The position numbers and the translations under genes are program-made. The notes under the pieces were generated by a model that was given only the letters and a program-made list of their open reading frames with translations, was not told the DNA's origin and did not search any database. Below are positions 26,772 to 35,595 of a stretch of DNA of 64,000 nucleotides, piece after piece. Every line of letters starts with the position of its first letter. Positions within the stretch are counted from its first letter, which is position 1. Source of the DNA: an uncultured Paracoccaceae bacterium. GTDB lineage: Bacteria; Pseudomonadota; Alphaproteobacteria; Rhodobacterales; Rhodobacteraceae. The DNA is taken from NCBI GenBank assembly GCA_951812305.1, contig CATOSB010000004.1:1031291-1095290 (forward strand), written 5' to 3'.

Positions 26772-27900
26772 GGTCCGCAACCTGTCCGCCGCTTTTGGCC
26801 CGCATCCTGCGCTGCAGGATGTGACGCTGAGTGTGAACGCGGGCGAAATCGTGGTGATCCTCGGTGCCAATGGCGCAGGAAAATCGACGTTGCTACGCGC
26901 CATATCCGGCATATGCGAGGGGCAAGTCGATGGTGAAATCACGCTGGATGGATCATCGCTGTTGGGCCACACTTCGGATGAAATCGTCGAGCGCGGCGTC
27001 GCGCTGGTGCCAGAGGGTCGCGGGATATTCGGCGACCTGACCGTCAACGAAAACCTGTTGCTCGGGGCTTATTCCAACCGTGCGCGGCGCGACGAGAAAT
27101 CGAACCTCGACCGTGTCTTGCGGCTGTTTCCGAAACTACGCGAACGGCAGGGGCAGACCGCGCGCACAATGTCGGGCGGCGAACAGCAGATGGTCGCGAT
27201 TGGTCGCGCCATGATGTCCGCGCCGCAGATACTAATGCTGGATGAGCCTTCGCTCGGCCTATCACCGCTGTTATGCAAAGAGCTGTTCCAGAACCTCGCA
27301 CATGTGAAAGACCTCGGCATCGGCGTGTTGCTGGTCGAACAGAACGCCAAGCAAAGCCTAGCCATCGCCGATCGCGGCTACCTGCTCGAAAACACCCAGA
27401 TCGTGCATGAAGACAGTGCCGCGCGTCTGGCCACCGACCCCGCGGTGCAAAAGGCCTATCTCGGCGGCACCGGCAACGCTGCGCCGAGGCCGACTGCAAA
27501 GGTGGGTGAGGCACCCGCCCCGAGACCCGCCGCGCAAAACGCCAATCTCGGTCACCCACGTCGCAGCGCCGACGAACAAATCGGCCTTTCCATTGACGAC
27601 ATGGTTGCAAGCGCTTCTGCGGCGTCAGCCACTGCGCCGCGAAGCGCTCCTAGCGCCGACGCCGTTGCCGCTGCCGACAAACTGGCAAGGGATCGCGTGC
27701 AGATTATGATGAAGGATATCGAGACTGCCGCGCAAAACGCCCGCGCCCGCGTTTCAAACGCGCAAAAAAAAACCGACGTAAAGCGCACGCAATACCGACG
27801 TGATGCCGACGTCGAAAAACCGCCAATTATCGAAGTCTACAAACGCCCCCGCGTCGAGGTCTATCGACGCCGCCCCTCTGGTGAATTCGAAAGGGATTAA
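26764..27900 (+). CDS. livF: Branched-chain-type ABC transporter ATPase (LivF) with long C-terminal extension
   Basis: About 378 aa against about 235 for typical LivF. Residues 1-235 are a normal ATPase: Walker A GANGAGKSTLLRAI, signature MSGGEQQMVAIGRA, Walker B ILMLDEPSLGLSP, switch LLVEQNAKQS. The last 140 or so residues are Ala/Arg/Pro-rich, with a charged helix (DRVQIMMKDIETAAQNARAR) and a tail containing QYRRDADVEKPPIIEVYKRP. An 11-bp-period DNA repeat (27770-27813) encodes part of that tail. The start ATG 26764 has GGGGG at good spacing; ATG 26758 is possible. Confidence 0.88.
   Translation: MLEVRNLSAAFGPHPALQDVTLSVNAGEIVVILGANGAGKSTLLRAISGICEGQVDGEITLDGSSLLGHTSDEIVERGVALVPEGRGIFGDLTVNENLLLGAYSNRARRDEKSNLDRVLRLFPKLRERQGQTARTMSGGEQQMVAIGRAMMSAPQILMLDEPSLGLSPLLCKELFQNLAHVKDLGIGVLLVEQNAKQSLAIADRGYLLENTQIVHEDSAARLATDPAVQKAYLGGTGNAAPRPTAKVGEAPAPRPAAQNANLGHPRRSADEQIGLSIDDMVASASAASATAPRSAPSADAVAAADKLARDRVQIMMKDIETAAQNARARVSNAQKKTDVKRTQYRRDADVEKPPIIEVYKRPRVEVYRRRPSGEFERD
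27770..27813 (+). repeat. 11-bp-period repeat inside livF, copy A
   Basis: Four 11-base units (AAACCGACGTA, AAGCGCACGCA, ATACCGACGTG, ATGCCGACGTC) lie in frame in the livF tail. The unit order and the variable ends GTA, GCA, GTG match the repeat at 57181-57224. Both copies follow an A-run. It is an in-frame insert, not a coincidence of codon use, because 11 bp shifts the frame every unit. Confidence 0.8.
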
Positions 27901-27901
27901 C

Positions 27902-29377
27902 ATGCTTGATGCGACACCCACCGCCCCGAATATCAAAGGCTGCTATATCAACGGCCAATGGGTCCAGACGCCTTCACAATTCGATGTTATGAATCCGTCC
28001 GACGGCTCGGTCTGGACGACCGCGCCAGACGCCGGTGTCGCCGAAACCCGCGCTGCCATCGAGGCCGCAAGGGCGGCTTTCCCGGCCTGGTCCGCGTTGC
28101 CCTTCCAGCATCGTGCAGAGCTGATGCTGAAGGCCGCCGATGTCGTGGAAAAGCGCGCGCCCGATTACGTCAACGCGGCCCAATTCGAAGGCGGCGGATG
28201 GTACGGAAAAGGCGTCTATGAAACCAAGGCGATACCGGGGATTCTGCGCGCTGCGGCGGCCGTTTGCTATGCCCCGATTGGAGAAGTTCTGCCTTCGCTG
28301 CAGGGCAAAGTATCCACAGCCGTTCGCGTTCCGATGGGTGTGATCGGCGTCATAAGCCCCTGGAATGCCCAAGGGATTCTGGCCACGCGCCAATACTCTT
28401 TCACGATGGCGGCGGGCAATTGCATCGTACTGAAGCCCTCCGAGGAAACCCCCTATTCCGGCGGGTTGTTCTTTGCAGAGGTGATGGAAGAGGCCGGCGT
28501 TCCACCCGGAGTTTTCAACGTCATTTCCTGTTCGCGCGACAATGTCGCCGCCGTCGGTGACGAGATCGTCGACAACCCCACCGTCAAGGGCGTCGCCTTC
28601 ACCGGCTCAACCGCCGTGGGCCGCCGCATCGCCGCCAAATGCGGCGCACATCTGAAGAAATGCTGCATCGAACTTGGCGGCAAAGACAGCCTGATCGTGC
28701 TGGAAGATGCCGATATGGAACGCGCCACATCCGCCGCCAGCTTCGGCGCCTTCATGCACCAGGGCCAGATCTGCATGAGTGTTGAAAAGGTGCTGGTGCA
28801 AGAGCAGATCTATGACGAATTCCTCGCCGGTTTCGTGGCCCGCGCGTCCAAGCTGAAAACAGGAGATGTCGCAGATAAATCCAATGTTATTGGACCCTTG
28901 ATCAATGATCGCCAAGCCGCACGGGTTGCGCATCAACTGGAAGACGCTAAGGCCAAGGGCGCGAAGATCGCGCTTGGTGGCGGGGTCAATGGCCGCTTTG
29001 TCGAACCGACGATTGTGACCGATGTGACGCCGGATATGGATATCTGGCGCGATGAAACCTTTGGCCCGGTCGCCATCGTCACCACTTTCCGCACCGACGC
29101 CGAAGCCATCGCGATGAACAACGACACCGAATATGGGTTGTCCTCGGGCATCATCTCGCGCAACGAACAACGCGCTTTGGACATCGCGCGGCAGCTTGAA
29201 AACGGCATGAGCCATATCAATTGCTCGACCATCAACGACGAGGCCCACGCGCCCTTTGGCGGCACCAAGGCCAGCGGCATTGGCCGCTATGGCGGGCGTT
29301 GGTCGCTGGAGAGTTTTTCCGAAACCCGCTGGATCACGATGGAACGCGGCGGCAAGCAATTTCCTCCGGTGTTTTGA
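27902..29377 (+). CDS. Aldehyde dehydrogenase family protein
   Basis: 491-aa NAD(P)-dependent aldehyde dehydrogenase. It has the nucleotide-binding FTGSTAVGRRIAA, the catalytic Glu in CCIELGGKDSL, the nucleophile Cys in MHQGQICMSVEKV and the C-terminal PFGGTKASGIGRYGG. It resembles benzaldehyde/vanillin/coniferyl-aldehyde-type enzymes rather than betaine aldehyde dehydrogenase. It begins one base after the livF stop, so it is co-transcribed with the transporter and probably oxidises a transported or derived aromatic aldehyde. Substrate is inferred. Confidence 0.9.
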   Translation: MLDATPTAPNIKGCYINGQWVQTPSQFDVMNPSDGSVWTTAPDAGVAETRAAIEAARAAFPAWSALPFQHRAELMLKAADVVEKRAPDYVNAAQFEGGGWYGKGVYETKAIPGILRAAAAVCYAPIGEVLPSLQGKVSTAVRVPMGVIGVISPWNAQGILATRQYSFTMAAGNCIVLKPSEETPYSGGLFFAEVMEEAGVPPGVFNVISCSRDNVAAVGDEIVDNPTVKGVAFTGSTAVGRRIAAKCGAHLKKCCIELGGKDSLIVLEDADMERATSAASFGAFMHQGQICMSVEKVLVQEQIYDEFLAGFVARASKLKTGDVADKSNVIGPLINDRQAARVAHQLEDAKAKGAKIALGGGVNGRFVEPTIVTDVTPDMDIWRDETFGPVAIVTTFRTDAEAIAMNNDTEYGLSSGIISRNEQRALDIARQLENGMSHINCSTINDEAHAPFGGTKASGIGRYGGRWSLESFSETRWITMERGGKQFPPVF

Positions 29378-29400
29378 TGGGCAAGCGTATTTCCATCTAT

Positions 29401-29478
29401 CGACGCAGTCCCGGACTTGATCCGGGACCTCATCGCTGGCCGGATAAGAGGTCCCGGATCAAGTCCGGGACTGCGTTG
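29401..29478. repeat. Large palindrome (REP-like) between two catabolic genes
   Basis: Two near-perfect 30-bp arms (cores CCCGGACTTGATCCGGGA and TCCCGGATCAAGTCCGGG) around a 16-base loop lie between the aldehyde dehydrogenase and the SDR gene. It belongs to a GC-rich palindrome type widespread in alphaproteobacteria; a weaker relative is at 53890-53951. It may end or stabilise transcripts. Confidence 0.8.
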
Positions 29479-29504
29479 TGGTACACGCACAGGGGCGGTC
29501 ATTC

Positions 29505-30293
29505 ATGAAAGACCTCGTCAAAGGCAAGCGCATTGTCGTGACCGGCTCTTCCTCCGGCATCGGCTGGGAAACCGCACGCATCCTGACCGAACAGGGCGCG
29601 GAGGTTCTTGGCGTCGATCTGAACAAGAACTTCGACCATGTCGAGGAATTCTACCGCGCCGACCTTGGCGATCAGGCCACTATCGACGCGCTTGTTGACG
29701 TGTTGCCCGACAATATCGACGGGCTGGTGAACAACGCCGGCCTTCCACCGACCAAACCCGCCAACCAGCTGCTCAAGGTCAACTTGATCGGTCTGAAGCA
29801 ACTGACCTATGGCTTGATACCCAAACTTGCTGACGGCGCGAGCATCGTGAATGTCGCGTCGCTGGCGGGTCACGGCTGGCCCAAGGCGGTGGATGCGATC
29901 AACGCAGCGGATCACCTGACCTATTCCAACGTTGACGACTTCATTGAACGCTGGAGCGTCTCATCCGAAGGTGGCCGCAGTTACTTTTTCTCGAAAGAAG
30001 CACTAATCGTGTGGACGATGCAGAACCGCTGGACGTGGCGCGACCGGAATATTCGCATGAATGCGGTTAGCCCGGGGCCGGTAGACACGCCGATCCTGCC
30101 GGATTTCATTCAAACGCTTGGCGACCGCGCTAAGGAAGATCGTGACACAATGGATCGTCCCGGCACACCGCAAGACATCGCACCCGTGATCATGTTTCTC
30201 TTGAGCGACATGACCCACTGGATCCGCGGGTTCAACATTCAGGCCGATGGCGGCATGGCATCAAATCTCACGTGCCGGGCGCACGGATTGTAG
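29505..30293 (+). CDS. Short-chain dehydrogenase, coniferyl-alcohol-dehydrogenase-like
   Basis: 262-aa SDR with cofactor motif VTGSSSGIGWETA, NNAG (LVNNAGLPPTK), catalytic Ser-Tyr-Lys region: Ser of VNVASLAGHGW and SYFFSKEALIVW, where Tyr-x3-Lys is Y-F-F-S-K. The insert between them (HLTYSNVDDFIERW) and the end WIRGFNIQADGGM are typical of coniferyl-alcohol dehydrogenase (CalA)-type enzymes. It would oxidise an aromatic alcohol to the aldehyde used by the gene upstream. The start ATG 29505 follows the palindrome; the upstream frame to 29478 lies in the repeat. Confidence 0.87.
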   Translation: MKDLVKGKRIVVTGSSSGIGWETARILTEQGAEVLGVDLNKNFDHVEEFYRADLGDQATIDALVDVLPDNIDGLVNNAGLPPTKPANQLLKVNLIGLKQLTYGLIPKLADGASIVNVASLAGHGWPKAVDAINAADHLTYSNVDDFIERWSVSSEGGRSYFFSKEALIVWTMQNRWTWRDRNIRMNAVSPGPVDTPILPDFIQTLGDRAKEDRDTMDRPGTPQDIAPVIMFLLSDMTHWIRGFNIQADGGMASNLTCRAHGL

Positions 30294-30306
30294 GGAGGAA
30301 ACGAAG

Positions 30307-31830
30307 ATGAGCGCGATAGGCTGGATCATCCTCATACTCATTGTTCTGGCGATCATCATCGCCCTGGCGGCCTGGTTTTATGAACGCGCCACAAACGAAG
30401 TGTCGCTCTTGCGCACCGGCGTCGGCGGGCGGCGCGTGGTCATCGACGGGGGCGTTTTGGCGATCCCGTATTTCCACGAAATTAGCCGGGTGAATATGCA
30501 GACCCTGCGTTTGGACGTGGACCGGCGCGGCGACGCATCACTGATCACGCAGGATCGGATGCGGGTCGATGTCGGCGCGGAATTTTACGTCAGCGTGATC
30601 CCAGAGGATGAGGCGATCACTCGCGCTGCCCAAACGTTGGGCCAACGGACCTTTCAACGCGATGAGTTGCGCGGCTTGATCGACGGGATGATGGTCGATG
30701 CTTTGCGCTCGGTCGCGGCCCGCATGACGATGGATGAACTGCATGAAAACCGCGCCCAATTCGTTGCGGAAGTCCGCGACATGCTGGGTACTTCGCTCGA
30801 AAAATACGGGCTGCAGCTCGACAACGTCTCGCTGACCGCTTTGGATCAGACACCATTCGCCGCATTGGACGAAAATAACGCCTTCAACGCCGTCGGTATG
30901 CGCAAACTGGCCGAGGTAATCGCCAAGTCGAAGAAAGAGCGTGCAGAAATCGATGCCGACAGCGAAGTCTCCGTGCGCCGCGCCGCGATGGAAGCCAGCC
31001 GAAAGCGGATGGAAATCGACCTTGAAGAACGCCGCGCAGAGATCGCGCAGCAGCAGGAAATCGAAACACTTGCTGCCGCCCAGATCGCTGAAATCGCGCA
31101 ACGCAAGGCCGACAGCGAACGCGCCGCGACAGAGGCGCGCATCGACATGGAACGCAACATTCAGGCCGCCGAAGTGGCACGAGAGCAGGCGCTTTCTATT
31201 GCCGAACAGGACCGCCAGATCGCGATCAACGCGAAATCCCAGGAAGAAAGCCGTGCGCAAGCTGAGGCCGACACCGCCCGCGCCGAGGCGGTCAAGGCGT
31301 CGGAAGCCGTAGAGACCGCGCGTGCTTTGGCAGAAGCTGAACGCCGCGCCGAGTTGTCGCGTGTGTCCGCCGAAGCCGAGGCAAGAACGGCTGCATCCCG
31401 TGCGGCAATCGCCGCCGAAAGCGATAAAGCCACCGCCAAAGACAAGGCTGCAGCAAAACGTGAGGCCTCCGAGGCCGACAAAGCCGCGAATATCGCCGAG
31501 GCCGACGCCAACCGCGCCCAGATTGAGGCGGAAAATGCACGCTCAGAGGCGCTGGTCGCGATGGAACTGGAAAAGGCCCGGCTGGAAGCCATGCCAAAAA
31601 TTGTCAGCGAAATGGTCAAGCCCGCAGAGAAGATCAAGTCGATCAACGTCAACCACGTCACTGGATTGGGCGGAGGTTCAGGCGACGGCGGATCTCGGGC
31701 GCCAGTGGCCACGGCCATCGACTCGATCATGGAAATGGCGGTGCAATTACCATTGTTGAAAAAGATTGGGGACCAAATGGGCGTGTCGTTTGACGAGACC
31801 ACTGGATCCAAATCCGATAAGGGCGAATGA
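30307..31830 (+). CDS. Flotillin/YqiK-like SPFH-domain membrane protein
   Basis: 507 aa. One N-terminal membrane helix (residues 5-22, WIILILIVLAIIIALAAWF), then an SPFH (band 7) domain (about 30-200, with LRTGVGGRRVVIDGG and RVDVGAEFYVSVIPEDEAI), then a long Ala/Glu coiled coil (about 210-450), and a short tail DSIMEMAVQLPLLKKIGDQ. Flotillins organise membrane microdomains. It starts 13 bp after the SDR gene with GGGAGGAAAC, so it may be co-transcribed; its tie to the aromatic pathway is unclear. No NfeD partner is next to it; the IS630b element follows. Confidence 0.88.
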   Translation: MSAIGWIILILIVLAIIIALAAWFYERATNEVSLLRTGVGGRRVVIDGGVLAIPYFHEISRVNMQTLRLDVDRRGDASLITQDRMRVDVGAEFYVSVIPEDEAITRAAQTLGQRTFQRDELRGLIDGMMVDALRSVAARMTMDELHENRAQFVAEVRDMLGTSLEKYGLQLDNVSLTALDQTPFAALDENNAFNAVGMRKLAEVIAKSKKERAEIDADSEVSVRRAAMEASRKRMEIDLEERRAEIAQQQEIETLAAAQIAEIAQRKADSERAATEARIDMERNIQAAEVAREQALSIAEQDRQIAINAKSQEESRAQAEADTARAEAVKASEAVETARALAEAERRAELSRVSAEAEARTAASRAAIAAESDKATAKDKAAAKREASEADKAANIAEADANRAQIEAENARSEALVAMELEKARLEAMPKIVSEMVKPAEKIKSINVNHVTGLGGGSGDGGSRAPVATAIDSIMEMAVQLPLLKKIGDQMGVSFDETTGSKSDKGE

Positions 31831-31917
31831 CCCCAATTGGTATGCGCAAATTCAACATCTGGAACTAAAGTTTCCCGGCTTGGTTTCTCTAATTGGCAAT
31901 AGTATTTTTCAGTTATA

Positions 31918-33082
31918 CCAACGGCGGGATGATTTGACTCGCTTTTTGGATTCCCAAATTGTTCGGTATGTGACTCACTGTTTCTGTCCAGAGAAGGAGG
32001 GAGATATGGGTGCCGCGGTTCCGGTTTTGCGCGATGATTTCACGGTGCACGAGTTGCGCGCTTTAGCCGGTCGCGCGTCGAACGGCAAAGTAGCACGTCG
32101 GCTTTTGGCGATTGCTCTGGTGCTTGAAGGGTCGTCGCGCAAGGTTGCTGCCCAGAGTTGCGGGATGGATCGCCAAACCCTTCGAGACTGGGTCCATCGA
32201 TACAATGTCGAAGGTCCTGACGGGCTGTCAGATCGTGGGGGTGGCGGCGCGAAACCTCGATTGTCGCCGGAGCAGATAGCGCAGCTTGCGGTCTGGGTGG
32301 AGGCTGGCCCTGATCCGGCCCGCGATGGTGTGGTTCGCTGGCGTCGCGCCGATCTTGCCCGGCGCATTGAGGCGGAGTTCGAGATCAAGCTCCACGAACG
32401 CACAGTAGGTAGTTATTTGGTTCAACTGGGCTTTCGCAGGCTGTCGGTCCGCCCCGAACATCCCAACGCCGACCCAGTGGCACAGACTGCATTTAAAAAA
32501 AACTTTGCCAGCATCGTAGCCGACATTTTGACTGAACGGGCGAAAGGAAAGCCACTGGAAATATGGTTCCAGGACGAAGCACGGGTGGGCCAGCAGGGAA
32601 CACTCACCCGTGTCTGGGCGAAGCGGGGAACCCGCCCACGTGCGCCCCGGGATACCCGCTACAAATGGAGCTACGTATTTGGCGCTGCCTGTCCGGCACG
32701 TGGTGCCGCAGCTGGGCTGATCCTGCCTTATGTTAACACAGAGGCGATGGGCCTGCATCTCGACGAGGTCTCAAAAACAATCGCACCCGGTTCTCATGCG
32801 CTCCTGGTCACAGATGGCGCGGGGTGGCACGGAGCCAAGGGGCTCTTGGTGCCAGACAACATAACGCTCCTGAAGCTGCCCCCCTATGCGCCCGAACTCA
32901 ACCCGATGGAAAATGTCTGGGCCTATCTGCGCTCCAACAAGCTGGCCATCACCGTGTTCGATACCTACGAGCAGATCCTCGACAAATGCGCAGACGCCTG
33001 GAACTTCTTCGAAAATGACCCGCAGCGCATAACCTCAATAACGACCAGAGAATGGGCAACGGTCAATTGATCAAGCCGTTGG
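31918..33082 (+). mobile_element. IS630-family element, second type (IS630b), copy 1
   Basis: 1165 bp, ends CCAACGG / CCGTTGG, TA duplication at 31916-31917 and 33083-33084. It is an inverted near-identical twin of 34236-35400. Confidence 0.95.
32006..33070 (+). CDS. IS630-family transposase (IS630b copy 1)
   Basis: 354-aa protein in one uninterrupted frame, unlike IS630a. The start ATG 32006 has GGAGGGAG upstream. It has an HTH (GMDRQTLRDWVHRYNVEGPD), then EIWFQDEARVGQ, LVTDGAGWHG and APELNPMENVW, the three DDE-type regions. It is probably active. Confidence 0.94.
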   Translation: MGAAVPVLRDDFTVHELRALAGRASNGKVARRLLAIALVLEGSSRKVAAQSCGMDRQTLRDWVHRYNVEGPDGLSDRGGGGAKPRLSPEQIAQLAVWVEAGPDPARDGVVRWRRADLARRIEAEFEIKLHERTVGSYLVQLGFRRLSVRPEHPNADPVAQTAFKKNFASIVADILTERAKGKPLEIWFQDEARVGQQGTLTRVWAKRGTRPRAPRDTRYKWSYVFGAACPARGAAAGLILPYVNTEAMGLHLDEVSKTIAPGSHALLVTDGAGWHGAKGLLVPDNITLLKLPPYAPELNPMENVWAYLRSNKLAITVFDTYEQILDKCADAWNFFENDPQRITSITTREWATVN

Positions 33083-33084
33083 TA

Positions 33085-33352
33085 TTAGAAACGCCCAACA
33101 CCGGATTGCATGATCTCGGCAATTCACAAGTTTCCCGCCCGCCAGAAGTGTCCATTGTCGGGCGCCGCACATCCGAAACGGACCCGGTGAACAAGGCCGG
33201 TATTGGGCCGGCCTTGAAGAGGTCAATGTCGGAATTCGGCGCGTCGCGGGTCTTGGCGCAAAGTGCAGCATTTGTTGCTATGGACTCCTTGCCGCCGAAT
33301 GCATTCGCGGCATTCCGCTGATAAGTCAGCTAATGAGACCTGACGTTCGCAT
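33085..33352. other. Short non-coding stretch before the integrase relic
   Basis: I see no gene. It contains GCATTCGCGGCATTCCGCTG and other GC-rich decayed sequence similar in flavour to the intergenic repeat near 20700, but not alignable by eye. Confidence 0.35.
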
Positions 33353-34054
33353 GTGTTGGTAGAATCTGCCGCCATCGCGGTGCTGATGTTTGGGCCTGGA
33401 GGGAGGTTTGGAGGGCAAATCAAGCCTAGAGTTCAACTTCCTGCAACAACGCCAAAACGTTGGGCCTGGAACAAGGGCCGGATCATCGACCAAAAGCGAC
33501 CTCTCCTTCTGAAACAAGTTTGGGCGATCCGTGCCCGCCTGGAATTGGCGGAAAATCTACGCGACCTCGCTTTGTTAAAAGTCGCTATCGACAGCAAGCT
33601 GCGCAGCTGCGACCTAGCTCGCCTCAAAGTCAGGCACCTCGTCAGTAGCGAACGCGCTCGCGAAAGGGTGACTGTCGTGCAGAGCAAAACCGGTCAACCG
33701 GTTCAGTTCGAACTCACTGAGAACACACGGGATTGTGTGGCGACCTGGACAAACACGCCAGAAATGATGCGAACTGAGTATATGTTCCCGAGCCGATTTC
33801 ATGATCGCCCCCATATTTCGACGCGCCAATATGGAAGGTTGGTGCGCGATTGGGTGACCGCCATCGGGCTTGAGCCGAGCTGATACGGCACCCACTCGTT
33901 GCGCCGGACAAAAGCGTCGGAGATTTACCGCAAAACCGGTAATCTTCGCGCCGTTCAACTCCTGCTTGGCCACACCAAAGTGGACAGCACAGTGCGCTAC
34001 TTGGGCGTTGAGTTGGAAGACGCGCTGAGCATCGCCGAAGAGATCGACCTCTGA
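33353..34054 (+). pseudogene. Tyrosine recombinase (integrase), interrupted by a stop codon
   Basis: The frame encodes the C-terminal catalytic fold of a phage-type integrase of about 200 aa: RDLALLKVAIDSKLRSCDLA (first Arg region), then YGTHSLRRTKASEIYRKTG (HxxR), LLLGHTKVDSTVRYLGVE (second His and the Tyr). An in-frame TGA at 33881-33883 sits just before YGTHSLRR, so it cuts off all C-terminal catalytic residues. Everything else is in frame. It may be a recent mutation or a recoded TGA; there is no sign of the latter. The true start is unclear. It lies between inverted IS630b copies. Confidence 0.85.
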
Positions 34055-34235
34055 ACGATCGTGGCGGGCGGCCGTGGTCGTTCGCCATCCAGGACCGGCC
34101 AACCCGGATATCTGTTCGGTAGACCCCAGTGAGCCCATATCGCCAATGCTGCAGATCATACGAACCACTTCAACGCGCCGAAAGCGATCATTGTTCGCAT
34201 AGTGGACGGCAGCGCGGACCTGCCGTTGGTTAATA

Positions 34236-35400
34236 CCAACGGCTTGATCAATTGACCGTTGCCCATTCTCTGGTCGTTATTGAGGTTATGCGCTGCGGGT
34301 CATTTTCGAAGAAGTTCCAGGCGTCTGCGCATTTGTCGAGGATCTGCTCGTAGGTATCGAACACGGTGATGGCCAGCTTGTTGGAGCGCAGATAGGCCCA
34401 GACATTTTCCATCGGGTTGAGTTCGGGCGCATAGGGGGGCAGCTTCAGGAGCGTTATGTTGTCTGGCACCAAGAGCCCCTTGGCTCCGTGCCACCCCGCG
34501 CCATCTGTGACCAGGAGCGCATGAGAACCGGGTGCGATTGTTTTTGAGACCTCGTCGAGATGCAGGCCCATCGCCTCTGTGTTAACATAAGGCAGGATCA
34601 GCCCAGCTGCGGCACCACGTGCCGGACAGGCAGCGCCAAATACGTAGCTCCATTTGTAGCGGGTATCCCGGGGCGCACGTGGGCGGGTTCCCCGCTTCGC
34701 CCAGACACGGGTGAGTGTTCCCTGCTGGCCCACCCGTGCTTCGTCCTGGAACCATATTTCCAGTGGCTTTCCTTTCGCCCGTTCAGTCAAAATGTCGGCT
34801 ACGATGCTGGCAAAGTTTTTTTTAAATGCAGTCTGTGCCACTGGGTCGGCGTTGGGATGTTCGGGGCGGACCGACAGCCTGCGAAAGCCCAGTTGAACCA
34901 AATAACTACCTACTGTGCGTTCGTGGAGCTTGATCTCGAACTCCGCCTCAATGCGCCGGGCAAGATCGGCGCGACGCCAGCGAACCACACCATCGCGGGC
35001 CGGATCAGGGCCAGCCTCCACCCAGACCGCAAGCTGCGCTATCTGCTCCGGCGACAATCGAGGTTTCGCGCCGCCACCCCCACGATCTGACAGCCCGTCA
35101 GGACCTTCGACATTGTATCGATGGACCCAGTCTCGAAGGGTTTGGCGATCCATCCCGCAACTCTGGGCAGCAACCTTGCGCGACGACCCTTCAAGCACCA
35201 GAGCAATCGCCAAAAGCCGACGTGCTACTTTGCCGTTCGACGCGCGACCGGCTAAAGCGCGCAACTCGTGCACCGTGAAATCATCGCGCAAAACCGGAAC
35301 CGCGGCACCCATATCTCCCTCCCTCTCTGGACAGAAACAGTGAGTCACATACCGAACAATTTGGGAATCCAAAAAGCGAGTCAAATCATCCCGCCGTTGG
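34236..35400 (-). mobile_element. IS630-family element, IS630b copy 2 (inverted)
   Basis: 1165 bp, CCAACGG / CCGTTGG ends, TA at 34234-34235 and 35401-35402. Just outside the left end lies CCGTTGG (34213-34219 region), forming CCGTTGGTTAATACCAACGG across the boundary, possibly the scar of another IS630b end. Confidence 0.94.
34248..35312 (-). CDS. IS630-family transposase (IS630b copy 2)
   Basis: 354-aa intact transposase, identical to copy 1 over the coding part; upstream codons differ by one residue (PEREGD for PEKEGD). Confidence 0.94.
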   Translation of the reverse strand: MGAAVPVLRDDFTVHELRALAGRASNGKVARRLLAIALVLEGSSRKVAAQSCGMDRQTLRDWVHRYNVEGPDGLSDRGGGGAKPRLSPEQIAQLAVWVEAGPDPARDGVVRWRRADLARRIEAEFEIKLHERTVGSYLVQLGFRRLSVRPEHPNADPVAQTAFKKNFASIVADILTERAKGKPLEIWFQDEARVGQQGTLTRVWAKRGTRPRAPRDTRYKWSYVFGAACPARGAAAGLILPYVNTEAMGLHLDEVSKTIAPGSHALLVTDGAGWHGAKGLLVPDNITLLKLPPYAPELNPMENVWAYLRSNKLAITVFDTYEQILDKCADAWNFFENDPQRITSITTREWATVN

Positions 35401-35402
35401 TA

Positions 35403-35595
35403 TAAGTAGGCTCGAGCTGTGCTGCAACTTCCCGAAGGCGGAGATTGATGTCAGCATGGCGAAAACGTCGGCGTAATGACGGGGACATGCAAACAGCGGA
35501 CCGTTGCGTGCGACTTGGATGCAGCTGTACATCTCTGATTTACGTAGCTCGCGCTGGTTCTAAAAAGTCGCATCGGCGTCGCGGATTTCCCCGGA
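35403..35595. other. Short non-coding stretch
   Basis: I see no gene or clear signal between the IS630b end and the beta-lactamase-fold fragment; short frames here lack family features. Confidence 0.35.

Noticed and set aside
33085..34235. Prophage
   Set aside because: Only one integrase relic; no structural, lysis or replication genes nearby.
31918..35400. Composite transposon made of the two inverted IS630b copies
   Set aside because: Each copy has its own TA duplication and the interior is a dead integrase with no cargo trait; independent insertions explain it as well.
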